Assembly (NCBI GenBank): GCA_017607445.1
Contig: JAEVHH010000002.1
Span: forward strand, 8,152,001 to 8,216,000
Length of the DNA stretch: 64,000 nucleotides
Source of the DNA: Histoplasma ohiense
Taxonomy: Eukaryota; Ascomycota; Eurotiomycetes; Onygenales; Ajellomycetaceae
Direction: 5' to 3'
The notes beneath the pieces were generated by a model. It saw nothing but the letters and a program-made list of their open reading frames with translations. It ran no database searches and was not told the origin of the DNA. This document shows positions 10,730 to 21,778 of the stretch, one piece after another (the first letter of the stretch is position 1; every line of letters starts with the position of its first letter). Position numbers and translations under genes: made by a program.

Positions 10730-10995
10730 TGTAATGTACTCATTTATTATTTCCTTATTATCTTCACTTATTCTTACCTCTTTCCATTATACTCTTGCTA
10801 TCACTATTTCTATATGTATATATATATCAATGTATGTATTTCACACATCTTCTTTCTCTTTCTTTTCTTTCTTAGTGATTAGCTACGCTACATTACACTA
10901 CTATACTATATTACTCTACAATATATTACTATTATCTCCGCTACGCTATAAACTATCTTCTACTGTTACTCTTCACACTGTCATTACACCTCACA
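10730..10995 (+). repeat. G 3' LTR
   Basis: About 266 bp starting TGTAATGTAC and ending CTCACA. Two dispersed relatives occur at 37749-38012 and 40374-40631, each flanked by 5-bp duplications, so this is an LTR family. Shared internal landmarks are a TATATATAT box near 10815-10830, a pyrimidine-rich stretch and a TTAGCTAC block. Three CpGs survive near 10886-10945. Confidence 0.8.
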
Positions 10996-12698
10996 CTCTA
11001 TTATCATTCTCATTTCATCACTTCAGAGGATAAGGCTGTTGTTCTGAGACAATGACATACAGAAGAGCCACTCTTGATCACTGTCACATCTATCTTTGAT
11101 ATAAATATTGATCACACTGCTGTGTGGCTGATCATTCATCTGAGTGCATCTTGCAGCATAATTGACTTTGCACAGAAGACTGAACATCTGAGTTGTGACA
11201 GTCAGAGTGAATGATCAGCTGTTCTTTTGTCATCACAGTGGATACTGTCATCAACAACTCAATATGAAGTTCTGATATCTGATGAGAAACAGATCATGCA
11301 TGCATTTCTTCATCAATCTTGATATTGAATTGCTGAGCTCTCTCACTTTCTGAATGATGTAGTCATTTCATGTGAGGATGCTCATGTTCTCTGTGATCAA
11401 TGTCAGACTGCAGAGTTCTCATTTGTCAGCTCATCTGTACAGTCTGTACAGTCAAACTCATCTGTATCATCAAACTCATTTATATCATCAAACTCATTCA
11501 TATTATCAAGTTCATCTGTACAGTCAACTGATTCTGTGAAGACTGTCTTCAAGAATGATCTGACTGATCTGATTATTGATGCTCATCTTAGAGCTGATCA
11601 GATATAGAAGAAGATGTATCTCTTTGAAAAGTATCAGAGCTGTCTTCAACAACTTCAGAGTTTATACATGATCTGTCAGCTTCTTCCCCACACAGAGATC
11701 CTTTTCAACACACAGAACAGTCTTCAATTATGCAATAACCCACAATGATTTGAGTATTTCAGAGCTCATCAACAGGTCAAGCAGAATGGCCTTTGCTGAA
11801 GAGGCTGAATAGAGATGTACATGACATGTTTTTGCTGTTACAACCCACAGACAGTGTGCCAGCAGCAGAATCATGATCAATGCAATTACTCTGATCTGAT
11901 CATACCAGCATACTGAGCAATATATCAGAATCAGATTTGAAGATTAAGTCATCTTTTCAATTTGACTGAAGAATATGTTCCTTCTGATGAGGCAGTCTAT
12001 ATGCAGTGGCTGGGCAGAAAGTGGAAGGTGTATGATGTGACAGCATTAAATGCTATATTAATTGCTGATCAGATGTTTCAAATGCTCTTATCTAGTCAGT
12101 AACTCTAAGACAGTGTATAGATACAGTTTTGTACTGCTAAAGAGTTTCTTACTATTTACTGCAAAATCTTTAAACTTGGTTATTTCTTGACAGATAAAAA
12201 TTTAGCATTCACATATCATTGAAATCAATTCTTAGATTCTTCAACTGTCATGTCTATATAAATCTGATATGTTTTAATAGTAATTTATTATTCCATCTAT
12301 CTTGCTGAATGAAGCTGTGCTGATTTCTGAATTTAGCAATATATACATTGATGGCTTCAGATGACAGCATCAACTTTTGAATCTAACTCTGTCTTGACAA
12401 CATCTCAGTCATCTAGAGCATACAGAGCAACACAGCAGTCATCTCAAACTGAGTCTTCAACTGCTGTCATGAGCTTCTCAGACAGCACAATATCAGTCTG
12501 AAATGATTCTCTGAGTATATGAGGATTGAGAACAATGAGAAAGCAGATCATCTGATTAAGTGAGCAGTCTCATCTATAGCAGTCTCAGTCTATGAATTCA
12601 AAATCTCACCCACAGTCAGTGATGTCTGCACAGTGGCTAAGCAGCTCAGTCAGAAGACAAGACAAAAGTGATGAGAAAAAGTCTGTGAAAAGCTCTCT
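10996..12698 (+). pseudogene. RecQ/TLH-like helicase, C-terminal part, copy 1 (truncated by G)
   Basis: This stretch is a direct repeat of 16649-18351. It begins exactly at the G insertion point and carries the end of a RecQ helicase core: a region corresponding to motif V-VI (LIIHLSASCSIIDFAQKTEHLSCDSQ, where a RecQ would have FAQETGRAGRDGQ) at about 11122-11190. A linker with an 18-bp repeat follows (11430-11535). A cysteine cluster CFCCYNPQTVCQQQ near 11830-11870 and a tail ending near WLGRKWKVYDV come next, typical of telomere-linked helicases of ascomycetes. TGA codons interrupt all frames. Homology to copy 2 stops abruptly at 12698. The N-terminal part should lie left of element G, outside this window. 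Confidence 0.78.
11430..11535 (+). repeat. 18-bp repeat in RecQ copy 1
   Basis: About five units of the type TCATCTGTATCATCAAAC, with variants, in the Ser-rich linker of the helicase C-terminus. The matching stretch in copy 2 (about 17085-17175) has a different number of units. Confidence 0.75.
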
Positions 12699-12859
12699 AT
12701 AATTATTGCACATTGAACTCCGCTGGGGTTCATCTATTTTGCTAACAAATTAAGTTCACACTAATCAGAAATATTCTAGTCCTCTTAGAGTTACTTGAAG
12801 TAAACCTTCACTGATCTTCAAAGTTGTCCACAGCTGTGTCAGCAGTATCAACAGTATAC

Positions 12860-15800
12860 TTTATTTCATCTACACAGTCTGTATCATCAGCAGAATATAT
12901 TCATTACAAGTTTGAGATCTTTATCATCTGTGATGAAGACTGAATGTAATGTGTCACTGTTATATCTTAGAATTCTATCTGAATGATGTGTTGTGCTTTG
13001 TACAATACATGGTTTCTGCTACACCCATCAGAATCTTAGACAGCATCTACTAGAAAAGCATCATCAGAAGTGGGTTCAGTGTCAGATGATTGAGCAAGAT
13101 AATCAGTTCTGAACAGTTGCAGATACAGTGGATGAGATTACACATTCACTCAATGAAACCTCTGAGATTCATGAACTGCCAACTCAATCAGAGTTCATCT
13201 GTCATCTGAAGTCATGTAATTACTATACCACCAGCCACACCCACATGCGATAGCATTACAATAAAGAGCATCAGTGATGAGTATTCCATCATGACCCCAT
13301 GCTCTGACATCACACACACTTTCAGTGTCTTTTCAGTCAAAGTCAATGAGTTCAGTTCTTCACTGTGGTGTTAACTGACTCAGTCACATCAGAACAATAT
13401 GTAGAGTTACATATCAACACTTCTGAAACTGTCTCATACTTAGCATCAACATTCACATTCAGACCAATCATCATCATTCCTCAGCTAGCATAAAAACAGA
13501 TGTTCAATCAATTCAAGAACAGTCTGAAGAAAAATCATTTCAATCAGAACACTCTAAATGAATCTCAACATATTTCTGAGATCATTTCATGAATGAAAGT
13601 CACTGAGATTCACATTCATCTTCAGAGAATCATTCTTGATGAGCTTGCTGTCAGTTATCAACTGTCACAGTCAACTGAGAAGTCTGAGTTGATCACAATT
13701 TGCTTCAGTATCAGATATGTTCTGAAGAGTGCAATGATGATACTGATGTATGATCAGACTCTCAATGCACATCAGCTCAGCTGTTGCAACACCCAGCTGC
13801 TCAATATTTTTACATATGAGAAAGTCTCTCAGAATCCAATATCTGCTCTGCAGAACAAACAGACTCACTTATACTACATTCAGATTTGACAGAGATTGAT
13901 TTGCTACTGAAAGTATGTTGTTGAACAGAAGCATTTATCAGATTCTCTCTTCAAGCTTACTGATGAACAGCAGATGTTATGAACAGAGATGACAGAGACA
14001 ACTGAGACAGCTGAGATGACTCAATCAACTGTCAATGATCAGAATAATTTGAATGAACTGAATAGACAGCTTGATCAAAAAACTTTGCAGTTCTGCATGA
14101 CTGTGATTCAGTATTCTGTATCTCATTGCATTTTTGACTCTATTCTGATCTTCTTTGCTGCCATTCTTTTCTGAGACTCTGAGCAGTGATGATGATTACT
14201 CATATTCATCTACACATCATATCTGTCTCAGCTCATCTATAACTGCCAGATTGTTGTTCTGACACATATGATGAAACAGTGTGTGAAGGATTTCAACCTG
14301 GATCTCACATTGTCACTGATGATCATTCAGAATCAATGAATGCTCAATGACACAGCTGACTCTATGACTGAGCTGCTGAAGAATCAACTGCTTGAATTTC
14401 AGATCATTCATATAGAGATTCTATCTGCATTGATATGCTGATATTAGAATGAGCTGACTCTTATCTATCAGAATGTGATCTTTTCTCTGACTGATCTGCA
14501 TATCATCATCTGACAGAGCTTGGCTCAGACCTGTAAGATTTTTCAGAATGAGCTCTGTCTCAGTGATATCTTGTGCTCAGTGTTTCAGATCTCATAGTTT
14601 GATCTGTCAAATCTTGTCAATAACTGAGATGCTGTGAGACTGAGTGATTTCTTTCTCACTGACTTCTGAAACATCTCTCAGCTGCAGCTTTTCAACAGCT
14701 GATTATTCACTCAAATCAGTAAAACCTCTGCACTGTTTCAGACATTCTGAGAGTAGACAGTGGATGACATCTGAATGATGTCAGCTGATACAGCTGATCA
14801 GTATGAGAATGCTGTTCAGTGATTTCTCAACACTCTTTTTATTCCATTCTTCATTGATTTTGAGCAGCAGCTGCAGTGCATGAAGTTTCTGAGACTGCAG
14901 TGATGAAACACAATCCTCAAGTCTCAGAATCTCTTTCTTCACAACAGTCACATACTGTTCATTATCAGCTATCACAAATCTCTGAACATGATCAATGCAT
15001 TGCAGTGATCTGTGCAGTTTCTTCTCTCAGAGATTGCAGCTCTCACAGTGCAGTTTCTGACACTAGTTCAACTATTTCATCAGTGACTGCATCAGCAGAT
15101 CAATATTTCAGAGATTATATTGAATTATCTCTGATCTCAGAGATGTTCACTGTGGTCTGATGACTGTATGATCAATGTGATTATCTTCATGAGCAAGTGA
15201 TTTCTGAGCAAGTACATTCACATCTGTGTGTGGTGACAGATCACTGTGAATATTGTCATCAGAAAATTCACCACAGCCACTTCTCTCTGACTGACTGAGA
15301 ATGATAATAAAGATGAAGATGAGAATCTCATCAACAGCATATCTGCTGTCTTCCATTGACAGATATCACACACATCACAGATGGAAAACTGTGTCTATGA
15401 TAATACTGTCAACTTTCAAGATGACTTGACAAATGCTGAGCTGTAGAAGTTTCAGTATATCAGTGAGCTCTGACATCAGCTTATCTGTGATCTCACTATA
15501 TTTCATCTGACTGCTTCTTTCTCTCTATTTCCAACCTCAACTCAAAATCTCAGCTGAGTCAGCAACTCATCCACTCATCAGTCAGTTGATCTGACAAACT
15601 GAAAAGAAGAGAACAAAAGCTTCTTCAAACACTGACAGATGAATTCAGAGATGAAGTTCTGACTTATGCAGTGATTGATTCACTGAATCATCTCAGTCTG
15701 CAGTTATTGATATTGAATCATGAAACAGACACATCTCATTCTGCAGCATATGTATGAAGAGCACACCCAGTATCAGTCCACTGCACAGAAGCAGACAATG

Positions 15801-18400
15801 CAGTATATGTTCAATAAAGCTGATCAAATTATCACAGTTCTTCACACTGATGAGAGAAAGAATCTGCTCTATCTTCTTCTCTGCCAACTTTCTGATGCCA
15901 GCACCACAGTGGTGATACTGTCACTGATTGTATTCAAGAAGAAGATGAGACAATGATATCAGACAGCTGACATCAGTGTCAGAGTCTGAAATCAGATCTG
16001 TGATACTGAGGATTTCATCTTCTATTCTCTCATTATAGTGAGGGTGGAGCAGACAGTTAATCAACACTTTCACTCTCTGTTGCTCTGACTGCATATAGTC
16101 AATCAGCTAGACTATATAATCTTCAATAAGTGTCATCTGATCATCACTGCTGCATCATACTGAAAGAGTCTCACTCTACTACTCATATTGTGGAAACTGA
16201 TATATCAGTTTGTGTTTCTGACTGAAACACTGTCTCTCCATCTGATTGAGAAGTTTGAGAAGACCTTGCTAGTACAGAGTGCTCAGATCATGTGCAGTAT
16301 AATCACTCAATATGATCTGTTCTATAAAGTGATCATCTGTTCATTCAATCAGAAACTGATGCTGAATTATGGAATTCTCTGAATTCAGAATGCTCTAAGA
16401 AGGTTGAACTCATTCATCTATATCATCATCTACTGTCAGAGCAGAGTGTCTGAATTGTGTGCAGTATGATCATCTGATGTAATCTGTTCTATAAAATGAT
16501 CATCTGCTCATTCAATCAGAAACTGATGCTGGATTATGAAATTCTCTGAATTCAGAATGCTCTAAGAAGGTTGAACTCATTCACTCACATCATTATCTAC
16601 TGTCAAAGCAGACAGAAAACAGAGAAGATGGCTCATCATCTTCACTGTCTCTATTATCATTTTCATTCCACCACTTCAGAGGATAAGGCTGTTGTTCTAA
16701 GACAATGACATGCAGAAGAGCCACTCTTGATCACTGCCACATCTGTCTTTGATATGAGCATTGATCACACTGCTGTGCAGCTGGTCATTCATCTGGGTGC
16801 ATTTTGCAGCATAATCAACTTTGCACAGAAGACTGAATATCTGAGCTGTGACAGTCAGAGTGAGTGATCAGCTGTTCTTTTGTCACCACAATGAATGTCA
16901 TCATTGACAACTCAATATAAAGTTCTGATGTCTGATGAGAAACAGATCATGCATGTATTTCTTCATCAATTTTGATATTGAGTTGCTGAGCTCTCTCATT
17001 TTCTGAATGATGTAGTCATCTCATGTGAGAATGCTCATGTTCTCTGTGATCAATATCAGACTGCAGAGCTTTCATTTGTCAGCTCATCTGTACAGTCTGT
17101 ACAGTCAAGCTCATCTATATCATCAAACTCATTCATATCATCAAGCTCATCTATATCATCAAACTTATCTGTACAGTCAACTGATTCTGTGAAGACTGTC
17201 TCTGAGAATGATCTGACTGATCTGATCATTGATACTCATCTTAGAGCTGATCAGATACAGAAGAAGATGCATCTCTTTGAGAAGTATCAGAGTCATTTTC
17301 AACAACTTCAGAGTCTATATATGATCTGTCAGCTTCTTCTCTGTGCAGAGACTCTTCTCAACACACAGCATGATCTTCAATCATGCAATAACCCACAACA
17401 ATTCAAGTATTTCAGAGCTCATTGACAGGTCAAGCAGAACAGCCTTCACTGAGAGAGCTGAATAAAGATGTATGTGATGTGTTTTCACTGTTACAACCCA
17501 CAGACAGTGTGTCAGCAGCAGAGTCATGATCAGTACAATTACTCTGATCTAATCATATCAGCATGCTGAGTGATATATCAGAATCAGATTTGAAGATTAA
17601 ATCATCTTTTCAATTTGACTGAAGAATATATTCCTTCTGATGAGGCAGTCTATATACAGTGGCTGAGCAGAAAGTGGGAGGTATATGATGTGACAGCATC
17701 AAATGCTATATTAATTGCTGATCAGATGTTTCAAATGCTCTTATCTAGTCAGTAACTCTAAGACAGTGTATAGATACAGTTTTGTACTGCTAAAGAGTTT
17801 CTTACTATTTACTGCAAAATCTTTAAACTTGATTATTTCTTGACAGATAAAAATTTAGCATTCATATATCATTGAAATCAATTCTTAGATTCTTCAGCTG
17901 TCATGTCTATATAAATCTGATATATTTTAATAGTAATTTATTATTCTATCTATCTTGCTGAATGAAGCTGTGCTGATTTCTGAATTTAGCAATATATACA
18001 TTGATGGCTTCAGATGGCAGCATCAACTATTGAATCTAGCTCTGTCTTGACAACATCTCAGTCATCTAGAGTATACAGAGCAATGCAGCAGTCATCTCAA
18101 ACTGAGTCTTCAATTGCTATCATGAGCTTCTCAGACAGCACAATGTCAGTCTGAAATAATCCTCTGAGCATATGAAGATTGAGAGCAATGAGAAAGCAGA
18201 TTGTCTGACTAAGTGAGCAGTCTCATCTATAACAGCTTCAGTCTATAAATCTGAGATCTCACTCACAGTCAGTGATGTCTGCACAGTGGCTAAGCAGCTC
18301 AGTCAGAAGACAAGATAAAAGTGATGAAAAGAAGTCTGTGAAAAACTCTCTGACTGATATCAGAGCTGAAGATTCAGTAGATCAACTGTGGAATATCAGA
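12860..18400 (+). pseudogene. RecQ/TLH-like helicase, nearly full-length copy 2 (degenerate)
   Basis: This is a large pseudogene of the telomere-linked RecQ type, an ATP-driven 3'-5' DNA helicase in intact relatives. An OrsD-like N-terminal region with C2H2-like pieces is visible at 12960-13330 (FICHLKSCNYYTTSHTHMR at 13189-13247). A long middle region follows. The helicase core starts with a degenerate Walker A and following strand near 15845-15935 (NLLYLLLCQLSDASTTVVILSLI). A DECH-box remnant is at 16110-16139 (IIFNKCHLI), LTETLSLHL (expected LTGTLP) near 16220, and the motif VI remnant is at about 16826-16858. The cysteine cluster CFHCYNPQTVC lies near 17480-17515. Dozens of TGA codons replace Arg or Trp. 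A 167-bp tandem duplication at 16280-16613 further breaks it. The 3' end after 18351 is unclear. Confidence 0.8.
16280..16613. repeat. 167-bp tandem duplication inside the RecQ pseudogene
   Basis: Two adjacent copies (about 16280-16446 and 16447-16613) with the same order of blocks, for example AGAAACTGATGCTG at 16351 and again at 16518. The difference between the copies is mostly C/T and G/A. Confidence 0.85.
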
Positions 18401-18855
18401 TGAAGACCTCTTCAGAGCTCATCATGCCACAGTATACTCTTCACTGCTGACTCACACTCCACTTCTCTCATGAAGACTTCTCTTGATATCACAGATGTTT
18501 CCAGCATATGAATGTGAGACTCATCTATATCTGTGAACACAATAAAAGCTCAGAGCATTTGATGCTCTGTCAACACTCACAAAGACACTTCTTTCACTGA
18601 TTCAAGAGATCAGCAGCATGACCACACAATCAGATGACAGCTGTTGTCTATCTAGAATCTCTGACTTCTACAGACTTTGTAGAACTGCTGAAACACACAC
18701 AGTTCTACACACAATACTGCATAAGATAGCACAGCTGACTGGCTGTATATCATCTGACAACTCTTCAGCAGTCTCACAAAGCCAGCCTGCTGAGTACATC
18801 TGTGTTAATGAATGTAACCACCAAGAACAGCACAGCCTATGCAGGCGGTACAGAT
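18401..18855. other. Region without clear gene after the RecQ pseudogene
   Basis: Short open frames (for example 18618-18857) are interrupted on both sides. It could hold the degenerate C-terminal end of the helicase gene. No domain recognised. Confidence 0.4.
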
Positions 18856-19090
18856 AGCACAATCAGTACAGTTGACTCAATCAGCTCAATTGATATAATT
18901 GACTTGATCAGTACAATTGATTCAATCAGTATGATCAGTTCAATTGATATGATTGATTCAATCAGTACAATCAGTTCAATCGGTATAATCAGTATAATCA
19001 GTTCAATCAGCACAGTTGGCTCAATTGATTCAATTATCTGCATTGATAGTGTAATCAGTACAATCTGCATGTTTGACTCAGTTGATACAT
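18856..19090. repeat. 9-bp minisatellite
   Basis: About 25 units based on ATCAGTACA / ATTGATTCA. The period-9 pattern reads as a three-residue repeat (Ile-Ser/Asp-Thr/Ser) and keeps frames open on both strands, so the open frames here are not evidence of a gene. Confidence 0.85.
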
Positions 19091-19830
19091 TCTTGAATAC
19101 CAGCATTGTATCTATATGTACTCTGCTTTGATTTTTTTTCAATATTCTTGTCTCTATCAGCTCAAACACTTCTTCTCTTTTCTTTTCTATATTCTTTCTC
19201 TTATACTCTATTTTTTTCTTTTTTATAATCTTCTTCAATACTCTCTTTCCTCTTTCCCTGAATCTGTGTCAGATTATATGACTACAAGATGTCACAGATG
19301 ACACAGCTCTTCTCTCATTATTTTTTTATATATTTCATTTCAGAATATAGACTTTCTTTCTTTTTCTTTCATTTATCTTATCTCTCTTTCTTCTATGATG
19401 TAAGAAGTATAGACAGTTTTCTGACAAACTGAGAGAGATGTTTCTTTCTACTCACTGTAAAACCTTTCAGAAACAGCAGTGATGGCACTCTAACTCTAAT
19501 TAATAGCACACACATTGCAGCTGGTCATTTTATTTGTTATCTTTTTTCTTATTCTCTGAATTTCAATTCAGTTGAGTTTACATTTTCTGTCTTGAAGATT
19601 TGAATGAAGTGTCATTGAATCTTTATTCATTGAATCTGTACAATATATATTGTGCAGCTTCATTGCATCTGACAGTCATTGCATTGCTTCTCAGTCTTCA
19701 AGAATCATGACAGCTGTGATTCTTGAAGAACTGTTCTTCTGTTCAAAGAAATGATCTGTGAATAAATTATACTCTTATTGAAATCCACAGACAAAGATTT
19801 ATATCTGTACAACAGTTGCTTTATGATCTA
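19091..19830. other. T-rich non-coding stretch
   Basis: T-rich runs at 19130-19260 and 19310-19400. CTCTAACTCTAA (two units resembling mutated CCCTAA) occurs at 19488-19499. No gene seen. Confidence 0.5.
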
Positions 19831-19831
19831 T

Positions 19832-19950
19832 ACAGTCAGTGCAAAATGTACAGTCAGTGCAAAATGTACAGTTGGTGCAAAATGTATGATCGGTGCAAAA
19901 TGTATGATCAGTGCAAAATGTACAGTCAGTGCAAAATGTACAGTTCATGT
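19832..19950. repeat. 18-bp minisatellite
   Basis: Six to seven units of the type CAGTCAGTGCAAAATGTA with C/T and G/A variants. There are no unique spacers between the units, so it is not a CRISPR array. Confidence 0.9.
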
Positions 19951-20960
19951 GGTTTGTATAGTGAGTGTTAAGTATGACAGGCCTTCTGAATCTTGAGACA
20001 CACAAATCAGAGAAGGATTATAACTCTATATGTTCTACTGTCTGTACTGCAGAGCATACAAGATATGTGTCTGTGTGTTTCTCACAGCATTGCCTTGAAG
20101 ATTAGCCAAATAAACCCTCAACTCTGCAAATCACAGTGAGGCTATATATAACTTAATTACTTTGAAATTTACTTAGTACAGTGATATTCTGCTTTGCACA
20201 CAGAAGGACATGATGAATGCAAGAATATTCTTTCATGTTTATCACTTAGACTTATTGATTGCTTGATTCTTTCACTCATTGACTGAACATTCAGATGAAT
20301 AAATAACAATACAATCTAATTTAAGCAGTTATCATCTCTTGTTCTCAGAGACTGTTTCTCTTTAATCACTGTCTGACTATATTTAACTACATGTCTAATC
20401 TTCATCTTTGATCTTAGATATCTCTTTATTGACAGTATTTCTGACATCTTCATTCTTGTCATTCTCTGACTGACTGCATGTCTCTTGCAGCCACAGTTGC
20501 TGCTGGGTTATATTGTCTGTTTGCATTGTAGAGAACTTCTTTCTTCTGTTTCATCATATTTCTTTTACTTCTTTTTTTCTTTGTGTTATATTTCTAGATC
20601 TTTCACTCTCTTGATCTTAGATCCTCTCAATCTTTTAATCTCTTAATCTTTCATTCAATCTCTTAATCTTTCATTCTCTCAATCACTCAGCTGACTATCT
20701 TATAGTTTCATGTCTGTTATCTACTTTGTCTTTTACTTTTTCTTTACATCTTCATCTTCATCTTTTATTCTTCTCTGCTAATCACATCATTTTTTTGTTG
20801 ACTTAATTGCTGAGCTCAAACTCATCTGTCATCTCTTCTTGATCTCTCTGCTCAATCTTCAGTTAATTCTCAGCAGTGTCTGTTATAAAACTCTTCTTGT
20901 ACTCTTTCTATTTCTTAGAATGTTTTTCTTATCACTAATTTTGATTCTTTGAGTTATCCT
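19951..20960. other. Non-coding AT/CT-rich stretch upstream of the UPF1-like gene
   Basis: No long frame. From 20520 it is pyrimidine-rich with repeated 'cttttaatct / cttaatcttt'-like words near 20620-20680. It might include promoter and first exons of the following pseudogene; CpGs survive at 20972-20975. Confidence 0.4.
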
Positions 20961-21240
20961 TCAGTTCTGTCTCGCGATCACTCAAAATAGCACTCAGACA
21001 CAAATTCAATGCTTGTGGCAAAAATAAAACATCCAGATTCTCAGCTGACAAGGAAAACAACATCTCAGAATTCAATGCTGATGACAGAGGTGATATCTTA
21101 GCTGCATCTGACTGTGGTCAGAAGAACAGACTCATGTCTGACATCATGTACAGACTCAATCATTCAGCTTACAAGACATCTCAGTGTTATATCCACTGTG
21201 CTGCTCTCTATTGCTCCAAAAAGAAACAGATCATTGAAGA
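20961..21240 (+). pseudogene. UPF1/NAM7-like SF1 helicase, 5' part (split by element A)
   Basis: Open frame leading without a stop into the A insertion site. It ends YCSKKKQIIEEL and, with one copy of GCTCT, continues in phase as CINIQKNIPHICVNLITHIKKKH at 27324. This shows that the retrotransposon cut one gene. The start of the gene is not defined; an intron or upstream exons are possible. Confidence 0.7.
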
Positions 21241-21245
21241 GCTCT
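21241..21245. repeat. Target-site duplication of A, left copy (GCTCT)
   Basis: Exact match to 27322-27326. Confidence 0.95.
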
Positions 21246-21778
21246 TGTAACAGATGTACTTCAATTAACGATTTGATACTATTCTAATTACAGATTACAA
21301 ATTGATTAAGAAAAGAAAGAGAAAAGAAATCAGAAGAAAAGGTTGTACAAAGAGGGTTCTTATAGAAGAAAGTTCAGAGTGGAAGAATATCAGAAGCCAC
21401 TCCACAGTGAAGTGTGGAGTGGAAGAACATTAAAAGATACATATAAGAATTGTTAGAAGCTACACAAGCATGGAACACAGAGCAGAAGAATGTAAGAAGC
21501 TACACAGAAGAATCATTAGAGACTATACAAGTACAGAACACAGAGCAGAAGAACATAAGAAGCTATACAGAAGAATCATTAGAAACTACACAAGCACAGA
21601 GCACAGAGCAGAAGAACATTAAGAGCTACACAGAAGAATCATTAGAAACTATACAAGCACAGAGTATGAAGCAGAAGAATATCAAGAGTTACACAAGATC
21701 ACAACAGTCAGAAACAAGCAGATGCAGAAGAAGAGTTGATTGTGTAAGTTAATTACTAACAGATGCTAATCCATCACA
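21246..21778 (-). repeat. A 3' LTR
   Basis: 533 bp, TG...CA ends. It contains tandem units of about 63 bp (21-residue repeat in the open frame 21450-21752). It differs from 26789-27321 by C/T and G/A changes only in the parts compared. Confidence 0.95.

Larger units (their letters stand above)
1..10995 (+). mobile_element. Chromovirus G (Ty3/Gypsy), 3' part, interrupted by element F
   Basis: I assemble this element from three pieces: an integrase-chromodomain pol end (1-1935, +), a cysteine-rich gene on the opposite strand (10182-9524 continued at 2362-2222), and a purine-rich tract followed by a 266-bp TG...CA LTR (10730-10995). Element F (2368-9518) sits inside it. The assembly is supported because the antisense reading frame continues in phase across the F insertion, and because the bases after the LTR (CTCTA, 10996-11000) match the uninterrupted site at 16649-16653 in a related RecQ pseudogene. 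G therefore inserted into a first RecQ copy, whose left part lies outside the window. The left LTR, gag and most of pol are also outside. Without the insert the visible part is about 3.8 kb. The join is an inference, but several independent signs agree. Confidence 0.75.

Noticed and set aside
18802..19131. Open frames on both strands at the 9-bp repeat
   Set aside because: Both come from the minisatellite and have no domain.
19832..19950. CRISPR-like array
   Set aside because: The 18-bp units are contiguous with no spacers, and the surroundings are eukaryotic.
21450..21752. 100-codon frame with 21-residue repeats in the A LTR, and its relatives in B and C
   Set aside because: It follows from the 63-bp tandem units in the LTR; no start context or conservation beyond the repeat.
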